The notes under the pieces were generated by a model. The model was not told the DNA's origin. It searched no databases and saw only the letters and a list, made by a program, of their open reading frames with translations. This document shows positions 24,530 through 33,150 of a stretch of DNA of 33,393 bases, in pieces (within the stretch, counting starts at the first letter, position 1; each line of letters begins with the position of its first letter). A program made the translations under genes and the position numbers. Origin of the DNA: Spirochaetota bacterium (lineage in GTDB: Bacteria; Spirochaetota; Spirochaetia; ARS1246); contig JAJRYZ010000198.1 of NCBI GenBank assembly GCA_024275515.1, positions 1 through 33,393 on the forward strand. The letters are read 5' to 3'.

Positions 24530-24925
24530 ATGAGGATTGCTAACGGAAAAGCGCGGTATGCGGCGTTGATCGTCGCCGCGGTTCTGATGCTCGGTCTCCT
24601 CTCGGGGTGCGCGTCGCTCGCCGGGAAGTTCGGCATCGCTTCGCAGGCGTACGTCGACGAACAGCTCGCGGCTGCGCGGTCGGATCTCCAGACCGAAGTG
24701 GAACAGACGAAGCAGAGCGTCGCCGAGAACCGCAGCGACATCGACAAGTACGCCGAGTCTGCCGCCCAGCTGGAGCAGTTGATCGACTCGGTCCAGAGAA
24801 CCGTGCAGACGACCGACGAGCTGAAGCAGCTCGCGACGGTCCTCGAGACCCGTCTTGAGAACCTGCCGGTGGAGACCATCAGGCAGCTCGTGGGGATACT
24901 CGAGCAGTATCTCGAGGGAAAGTAG
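24530..24925 (+). CDS. Small coiled-coil lipoprotein
   Basis: A 131-residue lipoprotein. The signal ends at LLSGC, and the mature protein is almost wholly helical with heptad-like repeats (EQLAAARSDLQTEVEQTKQS, then SAAQLEQLIDSVQRTV), as in Lpp/OmpX-type envelope tethers. ATG 24530 lies five bases after AGGAGGG (24518-24524), which overlaps the fabF stop. Lying next to a peptidoglycan polymerase, it may help position it, but this is inference. The next gene's reading frame overlaps its end. Confidence 0.8.
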   Translation: MRIANGKARYAALIVAAVLMLGLLSGCASLAGKFGIASQAYVDEQLAAARSDLQTEVEQTKQSVAENRSDIDKYAESAAQLEQLIDSVQRTVQTTDELKQLATVLETRLENLPVETIRQLVGILEQYLEGK

Positions 24926-27371
24926 CCGGACGGCGACGCTGCTCGGTCGATACCGCACATGGTCGATTCTTCTCGCATCGCTGTGCACCGTGTGTGCCGC
25001 CGGAATCGGCGTCGGTCTGGGCGTTGCTCTCGGTGAGACGGCCAACACCCAACGAAGCGCCGAGTTCGGTGAATATCGTCCGGCGCTTCCGTCGGTGCTT
25101 CTCGATCGACGTGGGAAGCTCATTACAGAGTACTTTGCCGAGGAGCGGCGCGAGATCGTCTCGATCGTCGAGCTGCCGAGACATGTTCTTCAGGCGGTCG
25201 TCGTCAAGGAAGACCGCAGTTTTTTTTCTCACCCCGGGTTCAGCGTCAAAGGAATCCTCAGGGCCGCCTGGAACATCATCACGGGGCACTATTTTTCCGG
25301 CGGAAGTACGATTTCGCAACAGGTAGCGGGGAACCTGTACGACGATCGTTCGGTAACAACTCTGGGGAGAAAGCTGTCGGAACTCTGGTGGTCGTTTCAA
25401 CTCGAAAAGAAACGTTCCAAATACGAGATCCTCGAAATCTATCTCAACAACAGCAAGTTCGGTCACGGCAATTACGGAGTCGAAAGCGCATCGAAGTTCT
25501 ATTTCGGTCACTCGGCCCGTACGCTCTCCCTCGCAGAAGCGACGCTGCTCGCGGTACATCTGTCGAATCCGGTTACGCGGTCGATGATCAACTATCCGAA
25601 CCGCGCGCGGCAACTGCAAGCGACGCTGCTCGACGACATGATTGCTCTCGGATACGTCGGGGCCGAAGAATCGACCGCGGAGTTCGACGAGTTCTGGGCG
25701 AGCTTCGTTGCCGCCGGGTCGGGCGAGACGTCGGCGCACACCGAACGTACCGATCCGGCGCCTGAGTTTTCCGAGCTTATCAGGAGACGTTTCGAGGAAC
25801 TCTTCTACGGCTCGCCCGATTTGTATCGTGACGGGTTCGTCATTCATTCGGGCTTCGATCTCGAATATCAAAGACTTGCCGATTCGTTGCTCGCTGCCGC
25901 CGGCGAACAACTCGCCGCGGATCTGCTTCAGGAAACCGAACAGCGCGACCGGTTGGCGTCGGAGGTTTTCATTCCGACGGTCGAGCTGTTCGGCGCGCTG
26001 TTCGGAATCGACGGCCTCGATCTCGTCGTAGAGGAACGGACGTTCCGATCGGTGAGTCTCGCGCGCGAAGCGCTTCTTCCGGCGCTGGTGATGATAGACG
26101 GCGTGATCGGAATCGGAGAGCTTCCCGAGCGTGTCGCGTATTCGGGCGGTCGGGAGATTCCGGCGGTCTCGGGCGTCCTCGTTGCGATAGAGAACGACAC
26201 CGGGCGCGTTCTCGCTTTCTCGACGTTCCAAGGTGGCGATATCGGCGCGGTCGATTCGCCGACCGAAGAAAGAAGGCGGCTTGGTTCGCTCGCGGGTCCA
26301 CTCGTTCTGGCCGCGGGGATCGATTCACGGGCTCTCACCGCCGCCGACCCGGTATACGACTCGCCGAAGATCGTTCTCTCATCGGGCGCGTATGCGGCTG
26401 TTTCGAATCCGGCGGGTGTATATCGAGGCAGGGTCTCGGCGCGACGCGCGGTCGCAGGAGGACTGTTCGCGGCGCTCGCCTCGATCGCCGAGAAGACGGG
26501 AACGACGGCGGCGGAAGCGGTTACCGTCGGTCTACTCGGCGACGCCTTCGGTCCCGATCCGATCGTTCCTCCGACGGCGCGCATGTCGATCGACGGGACC
26601 GCCGCCACCGTGCTTCAGGTCGCGCGCGGATACGCGGCGTTTGCGCGCGGGGGTGTTCCTCCGACGCTCCTGTCGATACGTTATGTTACAGACAGGAACG
26701 GAGTCGTCGTTTATGATAATGAGCAGGCGGCTCTGCGGGAACTCTCGCACACGCGGCCGGTGATTTCCGAGCAGACCGCCTTCATTGTCCGCGACGTGCT
26801 TGCAGAAACGCTCAGGACCGGTGGTCTTTCACGACGGGTGGCCGAACTCGGCGGCATGGGCGATACGGTCTACGGCGCCGCGGTCGGGACGACCGACGGG
26901 TGGACCGACGCCTGGGTTGCGGGATTCTCGTCTCAGATAACGGTGGTTGTACGATTCAGCGTCCCCGAGGGCGAAACGCTCGGTCAGTATCAAACGGGCG
27001 CAAGTGTCGCCGGGCCCGTCTGGACTCGGTTTATGAAGACCGTCCATGAGGACTTACCGTCGCGCGAGCCGCGATCGACGCCGCAGGGAGTGATAAAGCG
27101 GGAGGTGTGCGCCGCGTCGGGATTCCTGCCGACCGAAGCGTGCGTCGGCGAAGTCGTCGACGAGTTTTTTCTCGCCGGCACTGAACCGGTCGAGTTCTGC
27201 GACTATCATATCGAACGACGCCGCGAGTTCGATGAGTTCGCACAACGGATCGGTCTGCGCGCAAAGCTTGAACCGCCGCCCCCTTCGATTCTCAGGCGCG
27301 CTCCGGACGGCGCCGACGACGCGACCCCGTGGCCCGGTGTGCGTCACGAGAGGAATCCCTATATCGATTGA
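24855..27371 (+). CDS. Class A penicillin-binding protein with degenerate transpeptidase domain
   Basis: Up to 838 residues. A membrane anchor near residue 40 is followed by a GT51 peptidoglycan glycosyltransferase domain: EDRSFFSHPG (E119), GGSTISQQ (about 149), and KRSKYEILEIYLN. A transpeptidase-like domain follows, but its motifs are changed: SxxK is S478-L-A-G481, SxN is G536-L-F538 and KTG is A676-V-G678. So it probably polymerises glycan strands but cannot cross-link. The C-terminal tail has two Cys pairs (CAASGFLPTEAC and FCDYH). The start is unclear: no ATG is in frame near the anchor. TTG 24855 and CTG 24939 are the options, both without a Shine-Dalgarno sequence; 24855 is the upstream limit. 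Confidence 0.85.
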   Translation: MRTCRWRPSGSSWGYSSSISRESSRTATLLGRYRTWSILLASLCTVCAAGIGVGLGVALGETANTQRSAEFGEYRPALPSVLLDRRGKLITEYFAEERREIVSIVELPRHVLQAVVVKEDRSFFSHPGFSVKGILRAAWNIITGHYFSGGSTISQQVAGNLYDDRSVTTLGRKLSELWWSFQLEKKRSKYEILEIYLNNSKFGHGNYGVESASKFYFGHSARTLSLAEATLLAVHLSNPVTRSMINYPNRARQLQATLLDDMIALGYVGAEESTAEFDEFWASFVAAGSGETSAHTERTDPAPEFSELIRRRFEELFYGSPDLYRDGFVIHSGFDLEYQRLADSLLAAAGEQLAADLLQETEQRDRLASEVFIPTVELFGALFGIDGLDLVVEERTFRSVSLAREALLPALVMIDGVIGIGELPERVAYSGGREIPAVSGVLVAIENDTGRVLAFSTFQGGDIGAVDSPTEERRRLGSLAGPLVLAAGIDSRALTAADPVYDSPKIVLSSGAYAAVSNPAGVYRGRVSARRAVAGGLFAALASIAEKTGTTAAEAVTVGLLGDAFGPDPIVPPTARMSIDGTAATVLQVARGYAAFARGGVPPTLLSIRYVTDRNGVVVYDNEQAALRELSHTRPVISEQTAFIVRDVLAETLRTGGLSRRVAELGGMGDTVYGAAVGTTDGWTDAWVAGFSSQITVVVRFSVPEGETLGQYQTGASVAGPVWTRFMKTVHEDLPSREPRSTPQGVIKREVCAASGFLPTEACVGEVVDEFFLAGTEPVEFCDYHIERRREFDEFAQRIGLRAKLEPPPPSILRRAPDGADDATPWPGVRHERNPYID

Positions 27372-27427
27372 CGCCTCCCCGGGCCGGACGCGTCACTAGG
27401 CGCCACATATGCACAGAGGAGAAGACC

Positions 27428-28570
27428 ATGCGAGTTTCCGATCCGATCGTTGTCTCATATTCGGCTCCCGGCGAATCCCGGTGGGGTTATCATCAGTTTC
27501 CCGCACTGTCGAGGCTGCCCGATCGAAGCATCCTGCTGATGTACGCGGACGCGGAAGACGCTTCGGAAAGTCACGGCGCCGCGGCGCCCGCTTTCGTGTC
27601 GACCGACGGCGAAGAATGGGCGTCGTTCACCGGCGAACCGACGCCCATTCGGCCGCATTTCGCGATTTCGGAGATGGACGACGGGGAGTTTCTCATCGTT
27701 CCGGCGGAACGGTATTTCGATGCGGCGGGGCTGCAATTGCCCGAGCCCGTCGCGACGGCCGATGTGTATGGAACTGTTTACACGTATCGCTGCTCGGAGC
27801 TTCCCGGGGAAGTCGGAGCCGATCTCGGCTTGCTGCCCGCGCTTCGCTACGCTCCCGACACGCGGTCCTGGAGCGCGACGACGGTTTCCTACGATATGAC
27901 CGATCGTCTCGCGTGGCGTCGGGAAGGAAGCTCACTGCTGCCGAGACCGTTTTTCGAGCGCAGCGTGACAAAGCACGGCGACGCTTACCTATATCCCGAT
28001 TACCGCGTTCGATTCGCGCTGCCGGACGGGCGCATCGCGCCGAAGGGGTGCACTTGGTTGATGGCGTCGACGGACAACGGGCGTACTTTCACGCGCCGTG
28101 GTCTCGTTGCGGTCGATCCTTCGGGGCACGATCTGTGCGGCGAGCCGACTGTCGCCGAGACGAGCGACGACAAACTGGTATGCGTCGTTCGGCGGACCGA
28201 CCACGTGCAGAAGCCGATGGCGATTACGTGGTCGCATAACGACGGGAGAAGCTGGTCGCCGCTTCTCGATCTGTTCGATTTCGGTGTTTTCCCGTCGTTG
28301 CTGAGCCTGGCGAACGGCACTCTTCTGCTCAGCTATGGACGACCCGGAGTGTACCTCGCCGTTTCACGCGACGGAACCGGGCGGCGCTGGGACGAGACGC
28401 TGTCGATCATCGAAGGAGATCATTCGGCGGTTCAACGCGACAGCTGCGGGTACACGAACATGCTCGCGATGAGCGATTCCACCGCGCTGATCGCGTATTC
28501 GGATTTTCAAGCGAAAGATCGGAAGGGACGACGATGCAAGGCCGTCTGCGTGAGGTTGATCGAAACATAG
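27428..28570 (+). CDS. BNR/Asp-box sialidase-like hydrolase
   Basis: A 380-residue six-bladed-propeller-like protein with Asp-box motifs: STDGEEW, STDNGRTF, SHNDGRSW and SRDGTGRRW. Such repeats occur in sialidases and other glycoside hydrolases or lyases. The catalytic Arg triad cannot be assigned with confidence. There is no signal peptide, so it should be cytoplasmic. ATG 27428 follows AGAGGAG (27415-27421) by six bases. The gene converges on the NDK-like gene with a 3-base gap. Together with the beta-mannosidase and sulfatase-like genes it suggests use of complex glycans. Confidence 0.8.
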   Translation: MRVSDPIVVSYSAPGESRWGYHQFPALSRLPDRSILLMYADAEDASESHGAAAPAFVSTDGEEWASFTGEPTPIRPHFAISEMDDGEFLIVPAERYFDAAGLQLPEPVATADVYGTVYTYRCSELPGEVGADLGLLPALRYAPDTRSWSATTVSYDMTDRLAWRREGSSLLPRPFFERSVTKHGDAYLYPDYRVRFALPDGRIAPKGCTWLMASTDNGRTFTRRGLVAVDPSGHDLCGEPTVAETSDDKLVCVVRRTDHVQKPMAITWSHNDGRSWSPLLDLFDFGVFPSLLSLANGTLLLSYGRPGVYLAVSRDGTGRRWDETLSIIEGDHSAVQRDSCGYTNMLAMSDSTALIAYSDFQAKDRKGRRCKAVCVRLIET

Positions 28571-28573
28571 CTG

Positions 28574-29758
28574 CTACGCGAGGTATTCATAAATCCGGTC
28601 GGCAAGGTCGTTCTTCTCGACGGCGATGATCTTCATTTCGCGTTGCGCGCTCTCCGGCGAATCGGATGCATGCGCGGTATTAACCATCACGTCGCTTCCG
28701 AACTCCTTGCGCACCGTCCCGTTCGGCGCCTCGGTCGGATCGGTCGGCCCCAGAACGGAACGAATCCGTTCGACGGCGTTTTCCCCTTCATAGACGAGAA
28801 CCATCGATTTGACGCGGCCGGGTCGAGTTCGCGTTTCCTCGTCACACGCATCGGGCCTGATACCCGACATGAAGTCGACGATCCGGTAGAATTGTTCCTG
28901 CGCGTATTCGACGCCGAAGGTATCGGCGAGGCATCGCTCGAGATCGTCCGACACGGAAAACCCGAAATGATTCTCAAGCACCGTTCGCGCCTGCACGGCG
29001 GCCGGCAGAGCGAGCTTTTTTTTCAGTATGCGCTCCGCCGGGGCATAGAACTCAACGGCCTGAGCCACGCTCATCTGCACGAGCTTGCAGGCGATAATTC
29101 GCAGCCCCGTTCGGGAGAACATGTCGATAATGGTCCCCGGACGCGAGCTTGGATAGCGCCAGTTGTCGGGCTTGATAATAACGAGCGTACGTTCGATTCT
29201 GTCGGGGTTCGCATAGGCGATGTTGGAAACGATGTTCGATTCGCCGTTCACGAAATCGGCGAACATGCGAAGGTTTTTCGCCGCCGTTGCGGCATCCGGC
29301 GGCGTAAGCACGGCGGGCTCGAAATAACTCACCTCTTCCGGATTATGCGGGGACATGACGAGATCGGCGTAGGTGTCTCTGACGGTCTCTCCCGTGAGCG
29401 TGTCCAGCGTTCGCCGCTCGGGGTGCATAGTTCCGATTACCTCGTTGAGTTTGCGGCAGGCCGATTCGCCTCGGAAAAGAAGCATCAGCACCCTGTGTCT
29501 GCGACCCTCGCTCGGCGAGAAGGTCCTCTCTATATAAGTACTTATTAGATTATTGCTGAACCGTTCGACTTCATCGTGCATTCGGTGCGAACGCACTGAA
29601 TCGGCGTATCGCTTCGCCAGCTCCGCGCTGGGCGCGAACATTTGACCGGCCACCAGGTCGATGTCGAGGCGCGACAGCAGACGTGAGATCACGCCCCCGG
29701 TGCGCGATTTTACGATCGTGTAGGGCGTTATCATTACGTAGGACATTTCAACGGCCAT
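28574..29758 (-). CDS. Tandem nucleoside-diphosphate-kinase-like protein
   Basis: A 394-residue protein made of two NDK-like halves. The C-terminal half (about 200-394) opens RTLVIIKPDN and carries the active-site H363 in NTAHASDSPES, so it probably transfers phosphate between nucleoside tri- and diphosphates. The N-terminal half (YVMITPYTIVKSRTGGV...LFRGESACRKLNEVIGTMHPERRTL) is divergent and lacks the NxxHxSDS site, showing SPHNPEE instead. It may be regulatory. ATG 29758 (MAVEMSYV) is chosen because a promoter ends seven bases upstream; the longer frame to 29788 runs into that promoter. Confidence 0.85.
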   Translation of the reverse strand: MAVEMSYVMITPYTIVKSRTGGVISRLLSRLDIDLVAGQMFAPSAELAKRYADSVRSHRMHDEVERFSNNLISTYIERTFSPSEGRRHRVLMLLFRGESACRKLNEVIGTMHPERRTLDTLTGETVRDTYADLVMSPHNPEEVSYFEPAVLTPPDAATAAKNLRMFADFVNGESNIVSNIAYANPDRIERTLVIIKPDNWRYPSSRPGTIIDMFSRTGLRIIACKLVQMSVAQAVEFYAPAERILKKKLALPAAVQARTVLENHFGFSVSDDLERCLADTFGVEYAQEQFYRIVDFMSGIRPDACDEETRTRPGRVKSMVLVYEGENAVERIRSVLGPTDPTEAPNGTVRKEFGSDVMVNTAHASDSPESAQREMKIIAVEKNDLADRIYEYLA

Positions 29759-29765
29759 GCACGCT

Positions 29766-29795
29766 ACGATAGGTCTTTCGGCGTGCAAAAGTCAA
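29766..29795 (-). promoter_or_regulatory. Leaderless-type promoter of the NDK-like gene
   Basis: On the minus strand: TTGACT (29790-29795), an 18-base spacer and TATCGT (29766-29771). The -10 ends seven bases before ATG 29758. Confidence 0.6.
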
Positions 29796-29860
29796 CGCTT
29801 GCAGAGCCGATTCTCATTCGAGCGGCGAAAAGAACTCGTATTACCGGCGAGCGGCTACGG

Positions 29861-29890
29861 TTGCGCCGGTCCGGCCGAAGCGGTTAGAGT
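29861..29890 (+). promoter_or_regulatory. Candidate promoter of the unknown membrane protein gene
   Basis: TTGCGC (29861-29866), an 18-base spacer and TAGAGT (29885-29890). It would give a leader of about 50 bases before TTG 29948. Confidence 0.35.
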
Positions 29891-29921
29891 GGTGTCGGTC
29901 CGGCGGGAGTTATCGGTCCGG
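29867..29921 (+). repeat. Three copies of CGGTCCGG
   Basis: CGGTCCGG occurs at 29867-29874, 29896-29903 and 29914-29921, in the leader and promoter region of the following gene. It could be a regulator-binding site cluster or chance in GC-rich DNA. Confidence 0.35.
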
Positions 29922-29947
29922 GGACGCCGGACAAAAGGGGTTCCACG

Positions 29948-30856
29948 TTGAAAGTCGCTCACATAGCTCTGCTTTTTGTCCTGGCGCTTCTTCTAGCCTT
30001 CTCGGTCGTTGTCGCGCAGGTTGCGTTCCGGCTCGAACGGACCGTTCTTTCGTACGGATTCACGTATCGGGAGATTCAGCGGATTCTCGATCCGCTGGAC
30101 GATCCCGAGATTCATGAACGGACGATCAGCGAGGCGTTCAGGTTCATACGGCGCAGTCTCTCACTCGGCGTCCCGCGTGAGCTTGAACCCTACATTATCG
30201 GCTCGGCGGTCGACGGGTTCTCCGCCGCGTGGGTGCGGCAGACGGTCGGTCTGTGGCTGGTAACGGCTCAGCAGATCCTGCACGGAAAACGCGACGATGT
30301 GGAGTTTCCGCTGTCGCTTTCGCCGTTCAAAAGCTCGTTTCTGTCGGCGATAAGGGGCGAGTTCACAATGGCCGAAACGATGGAGATTACGACCGCCGTC
30401 GATGAAATACCGACGACCTTCGATCTCGCCGACGAGATACCCGACGGTATGAAACGCATTATGCTGTCGGTCGGACGGTCGATGGCTTTTACGCAAGTTC
30501 TTCTGCAGTACATCGTCCCCGGACTGTTGATCATCGCCTGTTTTTTTCACGGTAGGGTCGGAAGCGGGCTAACGGCGACAGGTTTCGCCTTTCTGCTCGC
30601 CGGCGTCCCTTCGCTGATCATCGTGTATCCCCGCGCCGGCATGATCGCACGTGTTGCCGCCCGGGGTCTTTCGGCCGGGTTGCCGGACTTTCTCTCATGG
30701 ATCGGACCGGGTCTTGAACAGACGGTTCGATCGGTCGTCGAGTCCGGACGACTTACGGCCGTTTTGGTGACCGCCTACGGCGTGATAGCGCTTCTCGGCG
30801 GTCTCTATCTGGTGATACGAAAGGGAGATCCCCGGATCCGCGTGCGCGGAGAGTAG
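29948..30856 (+). CDS. Integral membrane protein of unknown function
   Basis: A 302-residue protein with an N-terminal hydrophobic segment (about 5-28), a soluble stretch of about 150 residues, and three closely spaced membrane segments in the C-terminal half (YIVPGLLIIACFF, FAFLLAGVPSLIIV, VLVTAYGVIALLGGLYLVI). I do not recognise a family. It starts at TTG 29948, seven bases after AAGGGG, so the start codon is non-standard. It converges on pta with an 83-base gap in which I see nothing. Confidence 0.65.
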   Translation: MKVAHIALLFVLALLLAFSVVVAQVAFRLERTVLSYGFTYREIQRILDPLDDPEIHERTISEAFRFIRRSLSLGVPRELEPYIIGSAVDGFSAAWVRQTVGLWLVTAQQILHGKRDDVEFPLSLSPFKSSFLSAIRGEFTMAETMEITTAVDEIPTTFDLADEIPDGMKRIMLSVGRSMAFTQVLLQYIVPGLLIIACFFHGRVGSGLTATGFAFLLAGVPSLIIVYPRAGMIARVAARGLSAGLPDFLSWIGPGLEQTVRSVVESGRLTAVLVTAYGVIALLGGLYLVIRKGDPRIRVRGE

Positions 30857-30939
30857 CGCGTCGCCCGCCCTCCTGCAACCGACTTCCGTCTGCGAAAGAT
30901 GGGCGTCGGTCCGAATTCGGAACCGCTCCCGCACGCCGC

Positions 30940-33036
30940 CTATCCGGTTTGCGCCTGGATTGCGGTGATCGCGATCGTGTAAACGATATCGACGACCGTC
31001 GCGCCGCGGCTCAGGTCGTTTGCCGGTTTTTTTAGGCCCTGCATAACCGGCCCGATCGCCGGAACGTTTGCCGACCGCTGTACCGCCTTGTAGGCCGTGT
31101 TTCCCGCGTCGAGATCCGGAAAAATCAGCACCGACGCTTTCCCGGCCACCGTACTGTTTTTGATCTTGATCTTGGCGACATCCTTCGATACGGCCGCGTC
31201 GTACTGAATCGGGCCTTCGATGGGAATGTCGGGCCGTTTTCGCCGTGCGATTTCGGTCGCTTCACGCACCTTGTCGACATCCGCCCCCTGGCCCGATTTT
31301 CCGGTTGAATACGAAAGCATTGCCACGAACGGCTCGACACCGAACACTTTCGCCGTATCGGCGCTGGTAACGGCGATTTCGGCGAGCTGCGACGCGGTCG
31401 GGTTTTCGACGAGGGCGCAGTCTCCGTACACGACCACGTGGTCGGGCATGAGCATGAAAAAGACGCTCGAGGCGAGCGAGATGCCTTCTTTCGTTTTGAT
31501 GATCCGGAGGACCGGACCGAGCGTATCCGCAGTCGAGTGGGTCGATCCGGAGACGAATCCGTCCGCGTCGCCTTCGCGCACCATCATCGTTGCGTAATGC
31601 ACGGGGTCGAGCATGAGGTCCCTGGCCATGTCCAGCGAAACGCCCTTGTGCTTTCGCAGTTCGTAGAAATTCGCCGCGTAACCGTTTCGTACATCTTCGT
31701 CGACCTCGGCGGGGTCGAGAAGCCGGGCGCCGTCTATTTTGACGCCGAGCCTGCCCACCGTCGCTTCGATCTCAGCCACGTTTCCGAGCAGAGTCACATC
31801 GCAAATATCGCGCGAAAGAACCTGAGCCGCCGCGCTCACAATCCGCGGTTCGGCGCCTTCGGGGAGGGCGATGTGCTTTCGGTTCCGTTTAGCCATCTGC
31901 ATAAGCCGGTACTGGAACATACGCGGCGTCACGGCATCGGACTCGGTCGCGCCGAGGTGACCGTATAACGCTTCTATATCGAGATGACGCTCGATGAGCG
32001 TGCCGGCGCGTTCGATCTTCTCGGTGTCTTCCCGGGTTATTTCGCCGGAAATGGCGTTTACCTTCAGAGTCGTCGAGTAGGTGTCGTCCGCTACCGAAAG
32101 AATGGTAAGGTCGCTGTCGCGAACGCCCTTGAAAAGCTCGCGCACGTTCGGGCCCGGAATGAGCCCGCCGGTGAGAATCAACCCCGAGTACTTCGGGAAA
32201 AAGGTCGATTCCTGTGCGTACACGGCGGTAAAGATCGAATCCATCCGGTCGCCGGGAGAAATGAGAAGATAGCCGGAGTGGTCGCGGATGTGTGAAAGCG
32301 CGTTCTCCGGCGTCATCGCCAGAACCCGCGTCCCGGCAACGACTTTCGACATGTCGTCGCCTTGGTAGACCACCGACGCGCCCAGCTGATCGGCGACCTG
32401 CTTCAGCCGTGGTCCGGCGAGGAGCGGATCGGAGGGGAGCGTCCCGAAGAATGGGATATTCTCTTCGTGGAGCGCGGAACTCAACCTCTCGCAGGCGATT
32501 TCCGGCTCTTCGCCGTCGAAACGGTTGACGACCGAACCGAGAATCGTGCATCCCATCTCGGTAAACGATTCGGCGACCTCGGTCAGGTTGGCGATAATCT
32601 CATCGACGCCGCGTTTTCTGCCGTTGGTTACCAACAGCACCGGCGCGACGAGGTTTTTCGCGAGCTCGGCGTTAATGTCGAACTCGAGCGCCGAAAGCGC
32701 GCTGGTGTAGTCGGTCCCTTCGATGATGACGAGATCTTTTCCGTGCGATACGCGCCCGCACGCGCTAAAAACGCGCTCGAAAAAACCATCCTTGTCGGTC
32801 TGGATCAAGCTCATGGACGCCGGGTTGACGTCTTCCACCCGATCGTCAAGATCGAATATGTCGTGAATAAGACGCGCGTCGGTATCGATCGGGTCGCCGT
32901 CGACGTATCGCTGTCCGATCGGCTTGACATACCCGATATGGGCGATGATCCCTTGAAGCGCCCGGATGAGACCGATCGTGAGAAGGCTTTTTCCGCTGCG
33001 TTGCTCGGTCGCGGCGATAAAGATTTTTCGTGCCAT
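30940..33036 (-). CDS. pta: Phosphate acetyltransferase (long form)
   Basis: A 698-residue Pta of the long type (E. coli Pta is 714). An N-terminal BioD-like P-loop (AATEQRSGKS, about residue 8) is followed by a DRTGG domain (about 215-330), then the catalytic PTA_PTB domain (about 360-698) with LPEGAEPR, DGFVSGSTHST and ANVPAIGPVMQGLKKP. It interconverts acetyl-CoA and acetyl phosphate for acetate fermentation or assimilation. The matching acetate kinase is not in the window. ATG 33036 lies five bases after GGAG. Confidence 0.95.
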   Translation of the reverse strand: MARKIFIAATEQRSGKSLLTIGLIRALQGIIAHIGYVKPIGQRYVDGDPIDTDARLIHDIFDLDDRVEDVNPASMSLIQTDKDGFFERVFSACGRVSHGKDLVIIEGTDYTSALSALEFDINAELAKNLVAPVLLVTNGRKRGVDEIIANLTEVAESFTEMGCTILGSVVNRFDGEEPEIACERLSSALHEENIPFFGTLPSDPLLAGPRLKQVADQLGASVVYQGDDMSKVVAGTRVLAMTPENALSHIRDHSGYLLISPGDRMDSIFTAVYAQESTFFPKYSGLILTGGLIPGPNVRELFKGVRDSDLTILSVADDTYSTTLKVNAISGEITREDTEKIERAGTLIERHLDIEALYGHLGATESDAVTPRMFQYRLMQMAKRNRKHIALPEGAEPRIVSAAAQVLSRDICDVTLLGNVAEIEATVGRLGVKIDGARLLDPAEVDEDVRNGYAANFYELRKHKGVSLDMARDLMLDPVHYATMMVREGDADGFVSGSTHSTADTLGPVLRIIKTKEGISLASSVFFMLMPDHVVVYGDCALVENPTASQLAEIAVTSADTAKVFGVEPFVAMLSYSTGKSGQGADVDKVREATEIARRKRPDIPIEGPIQYDAAVSKDVAKIKIKNSTVAGKASVLIFPDLDAGNTAYKAVQRSANVPAIGPVMQGLKKPANDLSRGATVVDIVYTIAITAIQAQTG

Positions 33037-33096
33037 CGTGACTCCGTCCTGCCGGCGGTGCGGTCGACGCGGTAGGGCGCCGGACTCCCTTACCTA

Positions 33097-33125
33097 GATA
33101 TACAGCGGAAATCGGGACGCGGCAA
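33097..33125 (-). promoter_or_regulatory. pta promoter
   Basis: On the minus strand: TTGCCG (33120-33125), a 17-base spacer and TATATC (33097-33102). The leader would be about 53 bases with a GGAG ribosome binding site before ATG 33036. Confidence 0.55.
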
Positions 33126-33150
33126 ACGAAAAGCGTCGCGCACGCGGCGA

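Noticed and set aside
23767-26231. Open frames of 403 and 450 codons opposite fabF and the penicillin-binding protein gene
   Set aside because: Antisense shadows of genes with clear catalytic motifs.
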